DNA of 36,906 bases from Bacilli bacterium. Its GTDB lineage: Bacteria > Bacillota_I > Bacilli_A > RF39 > UBA660. The stretch lies in NCBI GenBank assembly GCA_017432645.1, contig JAFRIU010000002.1, positions 1-36,906 on the forward strand. The letters run 5' to 3'. Both the position numbers and the translations under genes were made by a program. Each line of letters begins with the position of its first letter. The stretch's first letter is position 1. Below are positions 25,362 through 32,128 of this stretch, piece by piece. Below the pieces are notes generated by a model. The model was not told where the DNA came from. It saw only the letters and a list, made by a program, of their open reading frames with translations, and searched no databases.

Positions 25362-25398
25362 CAAAAAAAAAGAAAAGGGAAATCATTATTCTGATTCC
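25362..25398 (-). terminator. Intrinsic terminator after the zinc-ribbon membrane protein gene
   Basis: GGAAATCA/TGATTCC with one bulged base (25378-25385 and 25392-25398), then a U-rich tract (nine consecutive U residues) on the minus transcript. Confidence 0.6.
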
Positions 25399-26249
25399 TC
25401 TTCTACTTCTTCCGTACCAAAAATAAAGGTTCGATTACTAAAGGTATTTAGATAATTTACAAATCCAGCCGTTCCAGCATCTTCAATAAATTCTTTTTCT
25501 TCCTCGTTCTCAACAACTTTAGCACTAGATAATAACTGATCTAGCACAGTTGGAACACCTTTAACCTCTTCTAATTTATAATCAACTTGAACAATTACTC
25601 CTACAAAAGTAACACTACCATCCTCTGATGCGGTCATATACTGAACGCCATGTTCTCCATCTGGACCAGTTAAAGATGCAACCACATATTCTTTTTCACC
25701 GGACTGAAGTACTGTTGGATTAGCTGTTTCTGGGGCACCTAAAAAGGCATTCTTATAAACTTCGTAATTATTTGTATAATCTGTAAGAACAGTATACATC
25801 ATACTATCGTCTTGTAAAACAAATCCAAGATTAGAATTAACAGAAGTTTTATATCCTGCTGGAATAGCAAACTGATATCCAGAATAACTAACTGAAGTGG
25901 GTTCCTCTGCAACTTCAACCTGATTATTTTCTGGCTTTGCCGTTGGGGCACCAGATAGAGCCAACACAACTCCAACACCTATAACAACAACCGCTGCCAT
26001 AGCAAGAATAATTGCTAAAACCTTACCATCTTTTTTTGGCTTTTCAGCAACTGGTGGAACAGGCGCTGTTGCAACTTCTTCATGGAAAGCAACAGGCTGA
26101 GGCATTGCAGCCTCTGGAGATACCTCTTGAGGCATTCCTACGTTCTCTTGTACTCCAGCTTCAGTAGCATCTATCATCAAAGAACTTCCACAAATTGGAC
26201 AAACTTGCTCATTATTAGATAATTGAGCACCACAATTTCTACAAATCAT
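25386..26249 (-). CDS. Zinc-ribbon, single-pass membrane protein of unknown function
   Basis: The 287-residue protein has an N-terminal zinc ribbon (C-R-N-C-G...C-P-I-C-G-S-S-L, residues about 3-24), a Pro/Ala/Glu-rich linker (about 30-72), one membrane helix (about 77-98, VLAIILAMAAVVVIGVGVVL) and an extracytoplasmic beta-rich domain (about 115-250) with an acidic tail. This topology, with a cytoplasmic ribbon and outer domain, is common in gut Firmicutes; no function is known. The ATG at 26247-26249 has AAGGAG 8 bp upstream. Confidence 0.82.
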   Translation of the reverse strand: MICRNCGAQLSNNEQVCPICGSSLMIDATEAGVQENVGMPQEVSPEAAMPQPVAFHEEVATAPVPPVAEKPKKDGKVLAIILAMAAVVVIGVGVVLALSGAPTAKPENNQVEVAEEPTSVSYSGYQFAIPAGYKTSVNSNLGFVLQDDSMMYTVLTDYTNNYEVYKNAFLGAPETANPTVLQSGEKEYVVASLTGPDGEHGVQYMTASEDGSVTFVGVIVQVDYKLEEVKGVPTVLDQLLSSAKVVENEEEKEFIEDAGTAGFVNYLNTFSNRTFIFGTEEVEEESE

Positions 26250-26324
26250 AATCACAGCTCCTTTATTCTATCAATATTATCATACCACATATTTCCTATT
26301 TTTCAAACATTAATTTCAAAAAGC

Positions 26325-26346
26325 AAAAAAAGACTTTCGTCTTTTT
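26325..26346 (-). terminator. Terminator after tRNA-Gln
   Basis: AAAAAGAC/GTCTTTTT with a GAAA tetraloop on the minus transcript (26327-26334 and 26339-26346), followed by U residues. It lies about 9 bp after the tRNA CCA end. Confidence 0.8.
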
Positions 26347-26354
26347 GTTTTCTA

Positions 26355-26429
26355 TGGCTGCCCCAGTTAGATTCGAACTAACGCGTCGTGCGGTCAGAGC
26401 GCACTGCCTTACCACTTGGCTATGGGGCA
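26355..26429 (-). tRNA. tRNA-Gln (anticodon CUG)
   Basis: A complete cloverleaf on the minus strand: acceptor TGCCCCA/TGGGGCA, D arm GCC/GGC, anticodon stem GTGCG/CGCAC with loop CTCTGAC (anticodon CTG), 5-nt variable loop, T arm GTTAG-TTCGAAT-CTAAC, discriminator G and an encoded CCA end (75 nt). The first pair is U1-A72, the bacterial tRNA-Gln feature recognised by GatCAB. An expected TTG-reading tRNA-Gln must lie elsewhere. Confidence 0.95.
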
Positions 26430-26458
26430 ATCACAAATACATTTTACAATAAAACAAT

Positions 26459-26494
26459 AAAAAGGAAAAGCTTTTTTCTATCTTTTCCTTTTTT
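26459..26494 (-). terminator. Possible terminator after the HNH-like gene
   Basis: AAAAAGGAAAAG/CTTTTCCTTTTT (26459-26470 and 26482-26493) with an 11-nt A-rich loop. The U tract is inside the stem, so it could work in both directions. Confidence 0.55.
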
Positions 26495-26506
26495 ATTTTA
26501 ATAATT

Positions 26507-26902
26507 TTATTTACGTAAAACCTTAGAATCTGATTTCAATACTTGCTCAGTTTGTACCTGTAAGGACATAACTGTATTCCAAAGCTCTTCAGAAGGATAT
26601 GCTCCTATTCTATTAATAATAGCAAAAACTTCATTCCAAGCATTGTATAATTCTGGATCTAACGTTCTAAGCTGATGTAACATATGACGAGAATAACGTC
26701 CCAAAACAGCACCATTACTGATGTCATCATTACCACCATCTTTTTCACTAATAATATGGTGATATACTGGTTGATTCTCATCTTCATCCATTTCATAACC
26801 CATCCAGTCTAATTCTACTCCATATTCATCAATAGAACTATAAATTCTTCTCATGGCATCTAAAACAATATCATCACTTATTTTTCGGCTTTTCAGTCTC
26901 AT
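26507..26902 (-). CDS. Small HNH-like protein
   Basis: The 131-residue protein has a central HNH-type pattern: VYHHIISEKDGGNDDISNG, then the GAVLGRYSRHMLHQL segment. The H-H, the Asn of the S-N-G stretch and the final H-x-x-x-H follow the H-N-H order of this nuclease fold, and the G-G turn is typical; there are no zinc-ribbon cysteines. Whether it still cuts DNA is open. The ATG has AAGGAGATTT upstream and overlaps the stop of a possible 19-codon upstream frame (ATGA). It has its own promoter and a structured leader. Confidence 0.6.
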   Translation of the reverse strand: MRLKSRKISDDIVLDAMRRIYSSIDEYGVELDWMGYEMDEDENQPVYHHIISEKDGGNDDISNGAVLGRYSRHMLHQLRTLDPELYNAWNEVFAIINRIGAYPSEELWNTVMSLQVQTEQVLKSDSKVLRK

Positions 26903-26958
26903 AAATCTCCTTTTTTTATTCTATGTTTACTTAAAAATAGTATTAATAAAAATACCAT
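26899..26958 (-). CDS. Possible 19-aa hydrophobic leader peptide
   Basis: A small frame, MVFLLILFLSKHRIKKGDL, lies in the leader of the HNH-like gene; its TGA overlaps that gene's ATG. A strong AAGGGGG ribosome site lies upstream, but 12 bp before the ATG, which is longer than optimal. The peptide has a hydrophobic half and a basic half, like small membrane peptides. It could be a translated, coupled leader or chance. The frame's ATG falls inside one arm of a leader hairpin. Confidence 0.35.
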   Translation of the reverse strand: MVFLLILFLSKHRIKKGDL

Positions 26959-26988
26959 TAAATAGAATAACCCCCTTCAGTGAAGCTA

Positions 26989-27017
26989 ATTATACCACAT
27001 TTCCATCTTTTTCGCAA
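26989..27017 (-). promoter_or_regulatory. Promoter of the HNH-like gene
   Basis: Minus-strand TTGCGA (27012-27017), 17-bp spacer ending in TGG, TATAAT (26989-26994). The leader contains nested stems TTATTCTAT/ATAGAATAA (26962-26970 with 26916-26924) and AATGGTATT/AATACTATT (26951-26959 with 26936-26944). Confidence 0.7.
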
Positions 27018-27027
27018 GTTTTCCCAT

Positions 27028-27810
27028 CTATCCTTCTGTTTTTATCTCATCTTTATACTTTAAAATAACCTCTGTATGCATCAAATAAACCATCATAGAA
27101 AAACAATCATCATAGTATTTTCTCAACTTATAATTCGATAAATGAGCATACTTTTTATCCATATCTCCCATAATTCCCATCTTGGTCACTACCATCTTCA
27201 CTACTGTGAACAAAGAAGAATGATATGACTTATACTTTTCAACATCTTGAAGCATATATTGATATATTTTATATAAAATCATTCTCTTCATTTTAATTCC
27301 TTGATGATTAATATTCTTATAAGAAAACAATAATTCCATTAAATCATCTGGTAAAAAAGATAATAAATCATCATATTCCAATTCTTTTTCTAGAATAATA
27401 ATTCGATCTTCCATACTATAAGCTTGATAGCCATAAGAATCTAACAATAATGGAATATTATGAACTAAAATACTCTTACATGGAATAGAAAACTTAGTAT
27501 TCTCTGAATAATGCTTTAAACTATTTAATAACAATTGAATATTAAGTAAAAATTCCAAAAAATTAAGGAAACTCTCTTTACTAATCTTCTTTCCTTTAAG
27601 AGAAACCCCTATACTTTCCAAATATTCATAGCAATCCAAATAAGTACCACGAAATTTCCAATTATGAAACAAATGAATATTTACAAAATCAAAATACGTA
27701 TATTCTTTCTTATCAAAAGAAATACATTTACTAGAGAATACCTTCATCATCTTATGATACTCTTCTTTATATGGTTGATTCTTTTCTAATTGAAAAATAG
27801 ATAATCTCAT
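27028..27810 (-). CDS. Protein of unknown function (260 aa)
   Basis: I do not recognise this protein. It is mostly helical, rich in Leu, Tyr, Lys and Met, and has no clear membrane segment, signal peptide or catalytic motif. A middle stretch (DSYGYQAYSMEDRIIILEKE) looks like a small beta unit of the kind seen in some abortive-infection-type proteins, but this is too weak for a call. The ATG at 27808-27810 is used because AGGTGAG lies 4 bp upstream; an adjacent in-frame ATG is also possible. It is bounded by its own terminator and promoter regions and appears to be a single-gene unit. Confidence 0.7.
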   Translation of the reverse strand: MRLSIFQLEKNQPYKEEYHKMMKVFSSKCISFDKKEYTYFDFVNIHLFHNWKFRGTYLDCYEYLESIGVSLKGKKISKESFLNFLEFLLNIQLLLNSLKHYSENTKFSIPCKSILVHNIPLLLDSYGYQAYSMEDRIIILEKELEYDDLLSFLPDDLMELLFSYKNINHQGIKMKRMILYKIYQYMLQDVEKYKSYHSSLFTVVKMVVTKMGIMGDMDKKYAHLSNYKLRKYYDDCFSMMVYLMHTEVILKYKDEIKTEG

Positions 27811-27830
27811 CATTCTCACCTACTAATAAT

Positions 27831-27859
27831 AGATTAATATTTCAAATATAAAAAGTCAA
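27831..27859 (-). promoter_or_regulatory. Weak candidate promoter of the 260-aa gene
   Basis: Minus-strand TTGACT (27854-27859), 17-bp spacer, TAATCT (27831-27836). Good -35, poor -10. Confidence 0.35.
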
Positions 27860-27865
27860 TCGAAC

Positions 27866-27892
27866 AAAAAGAGAAAAGAATCTTCTTTTCTC
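27866..27892 (-). terminator. Intrinsic terminator after the DUF488 gene
   Basis: GAGAAAAGAA/TTCTTTTCTC (27871-27880 and 27883-27892) followed by U5 on the minus transcript. Confidence 0.75.
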
Positions 27893-28382
27893 ATTTCATT
27901 AGTTTTTGCAAACATTTTTTATAACAAATAGGAGATAATTCTTCTATTGCACCGCCTTCTTCTACTCTTACCTCCGGAATATAAAATCCCGTTTGAAGTT
28001 CTATATAATCCGCAACTAATCTTCTATGACAGAATTCTTCTACTGGTTCATGACATAAAAGAATAATGTCTTCACCAAATTTTTCTTCTAAGTGTTCTAA
28101 CAATTTCCAAACATCTAAATTCTTTAATCGAATTTCATAATAACTACGTATATACTCTTCTTCTATCAATTTCTTCTTAAAAAGATACTCTTCTAAAGTT
28201 TTAATCTCTTTTAATTCTTCCAATCCTTTGGCATAAGGAAGATAAGTTTCCAATTTAGGAGCTAACTTCTTATAAGCAGGGCCAAAATATCCCCAAGCAT
28301 TTCCTCCATCTCCCGTAATAGAAACAGTATTACCTGCTTGGACATTTTGATAATTTCCTGTACCTAAAATACATATCTTCAT
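27891..28382 (-). CDS. DUF488-family protein
   Basis: The 163-residue protein fits the DUF488 family: an N-terminal strand and loop (MKICILGTGNYQNV...V-S-I-T-G), K-K-L-A-P-K, and the conserved LLCHEPVEEFCHRRLVADYI, whose Cys and C-H-R residues are the family hallmark. The function is unknown. It starts 11 bp after queA and probably belongs to the ruvA-ruvB-queA unit. Confidence 0.8.
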   Translation of the reverse strand: MKICILGTGNYQNVQAGNTVSITGDGGNAWGYFGPAYKKLAPKLETYLPYAKGLEELKEIKTLEEYLFKKKLIEEEYIRSYYEIRLKNLDVWKLLEHLEEKFGEDIILLCHEPVEEFCHRRLVADYIELQTGFYIPEVRVEEGGAIEELSPICYKKCLQKLMK

Positions 28383-28392
28383 ATCTCACCAC

Positions 28393-29418
28393 TTACTGAA
28401 TAAACATAGCATCTCCAAAAGAAAAGAAACGATACTTCTCCTCTACGGCAAGCCGATAAGCATGCAAAATATTCTCTTTAGAAGAAAAGGCACTAACTAA
28501 CATAACCAAAGTAGATTTAGGTAAATGAAAATTGGTAATTAAAGCATCGATTGCCTGAAACGTATAACCAGGATAAATAAAAATATTCGTCCAACCAGAA
28601 TACTCTCCGAACTGTCCATGATCTCTCATAATAGTTTCCAAAGTACGAGTAGTAGTCGTTCCAACCGCAATAATCCTTCTGTGTTCTTTTTTAGCTTGAT
28701 TTAAGATATCTGCTGCCTCTTTTTTCATAGAATAAAACTCACTATGCATTTCATGTTCTTCGACATTAGATACAGAAACAGGTCGAAAAGTACCAAGTCC
28801 TACATGAAGAGTAATATTACATACTAAAACTCCTTTATCCTGAATCATCTGTAGTAATTCCGTCGTAAAATGAAGTCCAGCAGTAGGAGCAGCGGCACTA
28901 CCTACTTCTTTTGCATAAACCGTTTGATAGCGAGTCTGATCCTCTAATTTTTCATGAATATAAGGAGGAAGTGGCATCGTTCCAAGTTCTTCTAGTACTT
29001 CCAAAAAGATTCCATCATACAAAAATTCAAAATAACGGATTCCCTCATCTGCTTCACCAGTACATTTAGCTTTTAATTCTCCATCTCCAAAAGAGACAAC
29101 ACTACCTACTTTGATTCTTCGTGCAGGTTTGACTAGGCATTCCCAAGAATCACTTTCTGTATTTTTCAAAAGAAGAAGCTCAATAACAGCACCTGTTTCT
29201 TCTTTTACACCAATAAGTCTTGCTGGCAATACTTTGGTATCATTTAAAACAAGAACATCCCCTTTCTTCAAATAATCTAGTATATCGGAAAAAACTTTAT
29301 GTTCCACTTCACCTGTTGTACGATTCATCACCATTAATCTAGAAGAATCTCTTTTCTTTAGTGGAGTCTGTGCAATTAATTCTTCTGGCAAATAATAATC
29401 AAAATCATCTGTCGTCAT
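28393..29418 (-). CDS. queA: S-adenosylmethionine:tRNA ribosyltransferase-isomerase QueA
   Basis: It transfers and isomerises the ribosyl group of SAM onto preQ1 in tRNA, making epoxyqueuosine at position 34. The 341-residue product shows the family segments [49 protein letters not shown] and the C-terminal [17 protein letters not shown]. Full length. It follows ruvB closely, a common arrangement in Firmicutes (ruvA-ruvB-queA). A hairpin lies between ruvB and queA. Confidence 0.96.
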   Translation of the reverse strand: MTTDDFDYYLPEELIAQTPLKKRDSSRLMVMNRTTGEVEHKVFSDILDYLKKGDVLVLNDTKVLPARLIGVKEETGAVIELLLLKNTESDSWECLVKPARRIKVGSVVSFGDGELKAKCTGEADEGIRYFEFLYDGIFLEVLEELGTMPLPPYIHEKLEDQTRYQTVYAKEVGSAAAPTAGLHFTTELLQMIQDKGVLVCNITLHVGLGTFRPVSVSNVEEHEMHSEFYSMKKEAADILNQAKKEHRRIIAVGTTTTRTLETIMRDHGQFGEYSGWTNIFIYPGYTFQAIDALITNFHLPKSTLVMLVSAFSSKENILHAYRLAVEEKYRFFSFGDAMFIQ

Positions 29419-29436
29419 ATAAATCCTCCTTTCAAC

Positions 29437-29459
29437 AAAAAAGCACCAAAATCAGTGCT
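29437..29459 (-). terminator. Hairpin with U tract between ruvB and queA
   Basis: AGCAC/GTGCT (29442-29446 and 29455-29459) with an 8-nt loop, then six U residues on the minus transcript. The stem is short, so it may only reduce readthrough into queA; no separate queA promoter is visible in the 19 bp left. Confidence 0.5.
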
Positions 29460-29477
29460 CTTAGTATACAACTTTTT

Positions 29478-30512
29478 TTACTCTAAGCCAAGAGAAGTTT
29501 GAACATTTCTCTCTACTCTATGAGGAAGACCTAAAACTTCATAAGCTCGATCTGTAACCACTCTTCCTCTAGAAGTTCTCTTAAGTAATCCCTCTTGTAA
29601 TAAGTATGGTTCATAAACATCTTCAATAGTCGTAACTTCTTCTCCAATAGAACTAGAAAGAGCATCTACTCCAACTGGTCCACCATTAAAGCGAGTAATA
29701 ATAGCCATCAAAAGATCTCTATCCGTATTATCCAGACCCATCTTATCTACTTTTAAGCGATCTAATGCCTTATTGGTAATTTCTAACGTAATAACGCCTT
29801 CTCCTTCTACCATAGCAAAATCTCTTACTCTCTTAAATAGGCGATTCGCAATTCTTGGGGTTCCCCTACTACGTTTAGCAAGCTCTACTGCTGCGTCATC
29901 ATCAATCTCAATTCCCAAAACACGAGCAGTTCTTTTGACAATCGCCGTTAACTCTTCTACAGTATAAAATTGTAATTTATTAATGATACCAAAACGATCT
30001 CTAAGTGGAGAAGATAAATCTCCCGCACGTGTTGTTGCCCCTACTAAAGTAAAAGGTGGCAAATCAATTTTGATATTTCGACTATTTCCTTCACTACCTA
30101 CAATAATATCCAAAGAAAAATCTTCCATAGCTGGATATAAAATTTCTTCAATATAACGAGGCATTCTATGGATTTCATCAATAAACAAAACATCCCCTGG
30201 CTCTAGAGAAGACAAAATAGCTGCCAAATCTCCACTCTTTTCTATACTAGGACCACTTGCTGTTTTAATATTTGCTCCAAGTTCATGAGCAATAATAAAA
30301 GCAAGCGTTGTTTTACCAAGACCAGGAGGACCATATAATAATACATGATCAAGAGGTTCTTTTCTCATCTTTGCTGCTTGGACAAACACTCTAATGTTTT
30401 CTTTTACATCATTTTGTCCAATATACTCATCTATCGTTTCTGGACGAATCGTATTATCTAGTTCATCCTCGGAATCTAATTCATAATTCTTTATGATACT
30501 TTCTTCTTTCAT
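29478..30512 (-). CDS. ruvB: Holliday junction helicase motor RuvB
   Basis: AAA+ ATPase that drives branch migration with RuvA. The 344-residue product has the N-terminal [11 protein letters not shown], Walker [13 protein letters not shown], Walker B FIDEIHR, sensor 1 [18 protein letters not shown] and the winged-helix C-terminus ([16 protein letters not shown]). Ribosome site AAGGAGA. It begins 20 bp after ruvA. Confidence 0.98.
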   Translation of the reverse strand: MKEESIIKNYELDSEDELDNTIRPETIDEYIGQNDVKENIRVFVQAAKMRKEPLDHVLLYGPPGLGKTTLAFIIAHELGANIKTASGPSIEKSGDLAAILSSLEPGDVLFIDEIHRMPRYIEEILYPAMEDFSLDIIVGSEGNSRNIKIDLPPFTLVGATTRAGDLSSPLRDRFGIINKLQFYTVEELTAIVKRTARVLGIEIDDDAAVELAKRSRGTPRIANRLFKRVRDFAMVEGEGVITLEITNKALDRLKVDKMGLDNTDRDLLMAIITRFNGGPVGVDALSSSIGEEVTTIEDVYEPYLLQEGLLKRTSRGRVVTDRAYEVLGLPHRVERNVQTSLGLE

Positions 30513-30532
30513 AGATTCTCCTTTCTAGATTA

Positions 30533-31096
30533 TTATTTTAAAAAGAGTTTCAAAGCTTCCTTAATTTGTTGCTCAATTGGTAAAGTGTGATCTACTCGAG
30601 AAACAATTGGTTTTATTTCTTTCTCTTTGTAACCAAGACCAATCAATACTTCAACTAATTCTTCTTCCGTCTCTGACACACCAGTAGTATCAGAAGAAGC
30701 AGTAATATTTAATTTACCCTTCAAATCTAGTATCATCTGCTTAGCTAGTTTATCCCCAATTTTAGGAAATTTCTTTAAATAAAGAATATTTTCTCTTTCA
30801 ATAGCATCCGCAATTCCAGAAGTAGAACCAACTGCTAAAATAGGAAGAGCCATCTTACAACCAAGTCCCTTTACACTAATTAATTTCAGAAACAACTCTT
30901 TTTCTTCTGCCGTTTTAAAACCATATAAGAAATGTCCATCTTCTTGTATTTGTTGATAAATAAACACTTTATACTCTACTCCTGTTTCAAAAGAATAAGG
31001 ATTAGACACATAAATATAATACCCGATTCCTTGATTATCCAAAACAATGGCATTATTTTTAATATCCGTAATAATTCCTTTTATATAATCGTACAT
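30533..31096 (-). CDS. ruvA: Holliday junction DNA-binding protein RuvA
   Basis: The 187-residue tetrameric junction-binding subunit of RuvAB. It has an N-terminal OB fold (MYDYIKGIITDIKNN, then G-I-G-Y-Y), helix-hairpin-helix segments (ISVKGLGCKMAL; KFPKIGDKLAKQMILDLKGK) and the C-terminal RuvB-binding helical domain (EEELVEVLIGLGYKEKEI). The ATG at 31094-31096, 8 bp after TTGGAG, is preferred over a start ten codons earlier that lies on the -10 box. It is transcribed divergently from the Mn2+ riboswitch gene. Confidence 0.96.
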   Translation of the reverse strand: MYDYIKGIITDIKNNAIVLDNQGIGYYIYVSNPYSFETGVEYKVFIYQQIQEDGHFLYGFKTAEEKELFLKLISVKGLGCKMALPILAVGSTSGIADAIERENILYLKKFPKIGDKLAKQMILDLKGKLNITASSDTTGVSETEEELVEVLIGLGYKEKEIKPIVSRVDHTLPIEQQIKEALKLFLK

Positions 31097-31114
31097 TCTA
31101 TCAACTCCAAAGAT

Positions 31115-31143
31115 ATTATAAAACATTTTTTTCTACGATGCAA
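31115..31143 (-). promoter_or_regulatory. Promoter of ruvAB
   Basis: Minus-strand TTGCAT (31138-31143), 17-bp spacer, TATAAT (31115-31120). Confidence 0.6.
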
Positions 31144-31182
31144 CGAAATCGAACAAAAATTCAATCTAATATTCTTAAAATA

Positions 31183-31211
31183 TTGACAAAAAAGAAAAGT
31201 TATGATATAAT
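31183..31211 (+). promoter_or_regulatory. Consensus promoter of the riboswitch transcript
   Basis: TTGACA (31183-31188), 17-bp spacer ending in TGA, TATAAT (31206-31211): a perfect sigma-A promoter with extended -10, the strongest in the window. Transcription should start near 31218, just before the riboswitch. Confidence 0.9.
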
Positions 31212-31218
31212 TATACTC

Positions 31219-31332
31219 GTCAAAAGGGAGTAGTTCTGAAAAACTGAATTCGTCAACCGAAATTATTTTCCGGATTCAGTAATATTTTTAGATATTGAAC
31301 AAGACTAATGATAATATAAGTCTTGTTTTTTT
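31219..31332 (+). promoter_or_regulatory. yybP-ykoY-type Mn2+ riboswitch with intrinsic terminator
   Basis: The leader shows the conserved elements of the yybP-ykoY aptamer in order: GGGAGTAG (31226-31233), stem ACTGAAT/ATTCAGT (31243-31249 and 31274-31280) enclosing TCGTCAACCG and CCGG, a small AATAT/ATATT stem, then ACAAGAC (31299-31305), which in known members closes the aptamer. The ACAAGACT bases are also the 5' arm of a terminator (31299-31306 with 31319-31326, then U7). Such overlap gives an ON switch: Mn2+ keeps those bases in the aptamer and prevents termination. The assignment rests on motif agreement; the first G of the usual GGGGAGUAG is absent. Confidence 0.82.
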
Positions 31333-31375
31333 GTATTTCAAAAAAACAAGAAAGAAAAAGAAAGGAAAAATATAC

Positions 31376-32080
31376 ATGAAAAGAAAGCAAACTGATTATA
31401 ATCCTATTAAGGCAATCATAGGATTACTTCCACTTACCCTTATTGCTCTTATTTTAAACAAAATTATGGGATTAACGGGACTAGATGGAGTAAAGGAAAA
31501 AGATTCACATACAATCATTCCAAAAACTACTTATGAGCAAGTTTTAGAAAGTGAACCAGAATTTATGGAAAAAGGAAAACATGCTATCGCAATTAAAAGT
31601 AACTTTAAAGAACAAGAGCAACAACAATTACCTGTACCTGATGGCTATGAACTAAAAGGAATTAATTATGATATCGGACTCAGCCATACTATACTATATG
31701 TAAATACAGAGACTGTCCTTTGTTACCCTACTGGAGAAACAGAAACTGGTGAATTTGTTTACCAAGATATTTGTACACCTGTTAGTGGCAAAAAAGAAAA
31801 AGAAGAACACACTCAAGATAGAGATTTTGAAATAGGAGAACACGTTATAATAGCTCCTATTCACGTAGAATCAACTATGCAATTTGAATTTCATGAAGGA
31901 TATGAAGTTATCGATATTGATGCTTATGCAGGAAGTGGTGGTTCATATGATGGATGCATTGTATATAAAAATACGGTACCAGTTAGAGTTCATGCCAATA
32001 AAAGAAATAAAAAAACAAGTGAATGGATATACGATCAATTTGGAACTCCTATTGAAAAAGAAAAAATAAAAACTCGTTAG
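31376..32080 (+). CDS. Riboswitch-controlled membrane protein with two internal repeats, unknown function
   Basis: I do not recognise this protein. The 234 residues comprise one N-terminal membrane helix (about 11-30), a polar stalk (about 40-85) and two related beta-rich repeats, about 90-142 and 175-230. Aligned marks are GYEL/GYEV, N-Y-D-I/I-D-A-Y, LYVNTETV/VYKNTVPV, E-F-V-Y-Q-D/E-W-I-Y-D-Q and TPV-K-E-K/TPI-E-K-E-K. The repeats should lie outside the membrane. Genes under yybP-ykoY riboswitches are normally Mn2+ exporters (MntP, UPF0016, P-type ATPases); this one lacks transporter features. A role in metal homeostasis is inferred only from the riboswitch. ATG after AAAGGA; an upstream frame start lies inside the terminator and is rejected. 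Confidence 0.82.
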   Translation: MKRKQTDYNPIKAIIGLLPLTLIALILNKIMGLTGLDGVKEKDSHTIIPKTTYEQVLESEPEFMEKGKHAIAIKSNFKEQEQQQLPVPDGYELKGINYDIGLSHTILYVNTETVLCYPTGETETGEFVYQDICTPVSGKKEKEEHTQDRDFEIGEHVIIAPIHVESTMQFEFHEGYEVIDIDAYAGSGGSYDGCIVYKNTVPVRVHANKRNKKTSEWIYDQFGTPIEKEKIKTR

Positions 32081-32093
32081 TTTCTTAACACAC

Positions 32094-32128
32094 AAAAAAC
32101 AAGCATTTTTAAATAATGCTTGTTTTTT
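32094..32128. terminator. Bidirectional terminator
   Basis: ACAAGCATT/AATGCTTGT (32099-32107 and 32115-32123) flanked by A and T runs on the two sides; it ends the plus-strand riboswitch gene and the minus-strand acyl-CoA synthetase gene. Confidence 0.85.

Noticed and set aside
27866-27892. Inverted repeat as an attachment or recombination site
   Set aside because: The U tract and its position at the DUF488 stop codon make an intrinsic terminator the simpler reading; no direct repeat flanks it.
31295-31375. Longer start for the riboswitch-controlled protein
   Set aside because: The first 27 codons would cover the terminator stem and a poly-Lys stretch; the good ribosome site and membrane helix follow the ATG at 31376.
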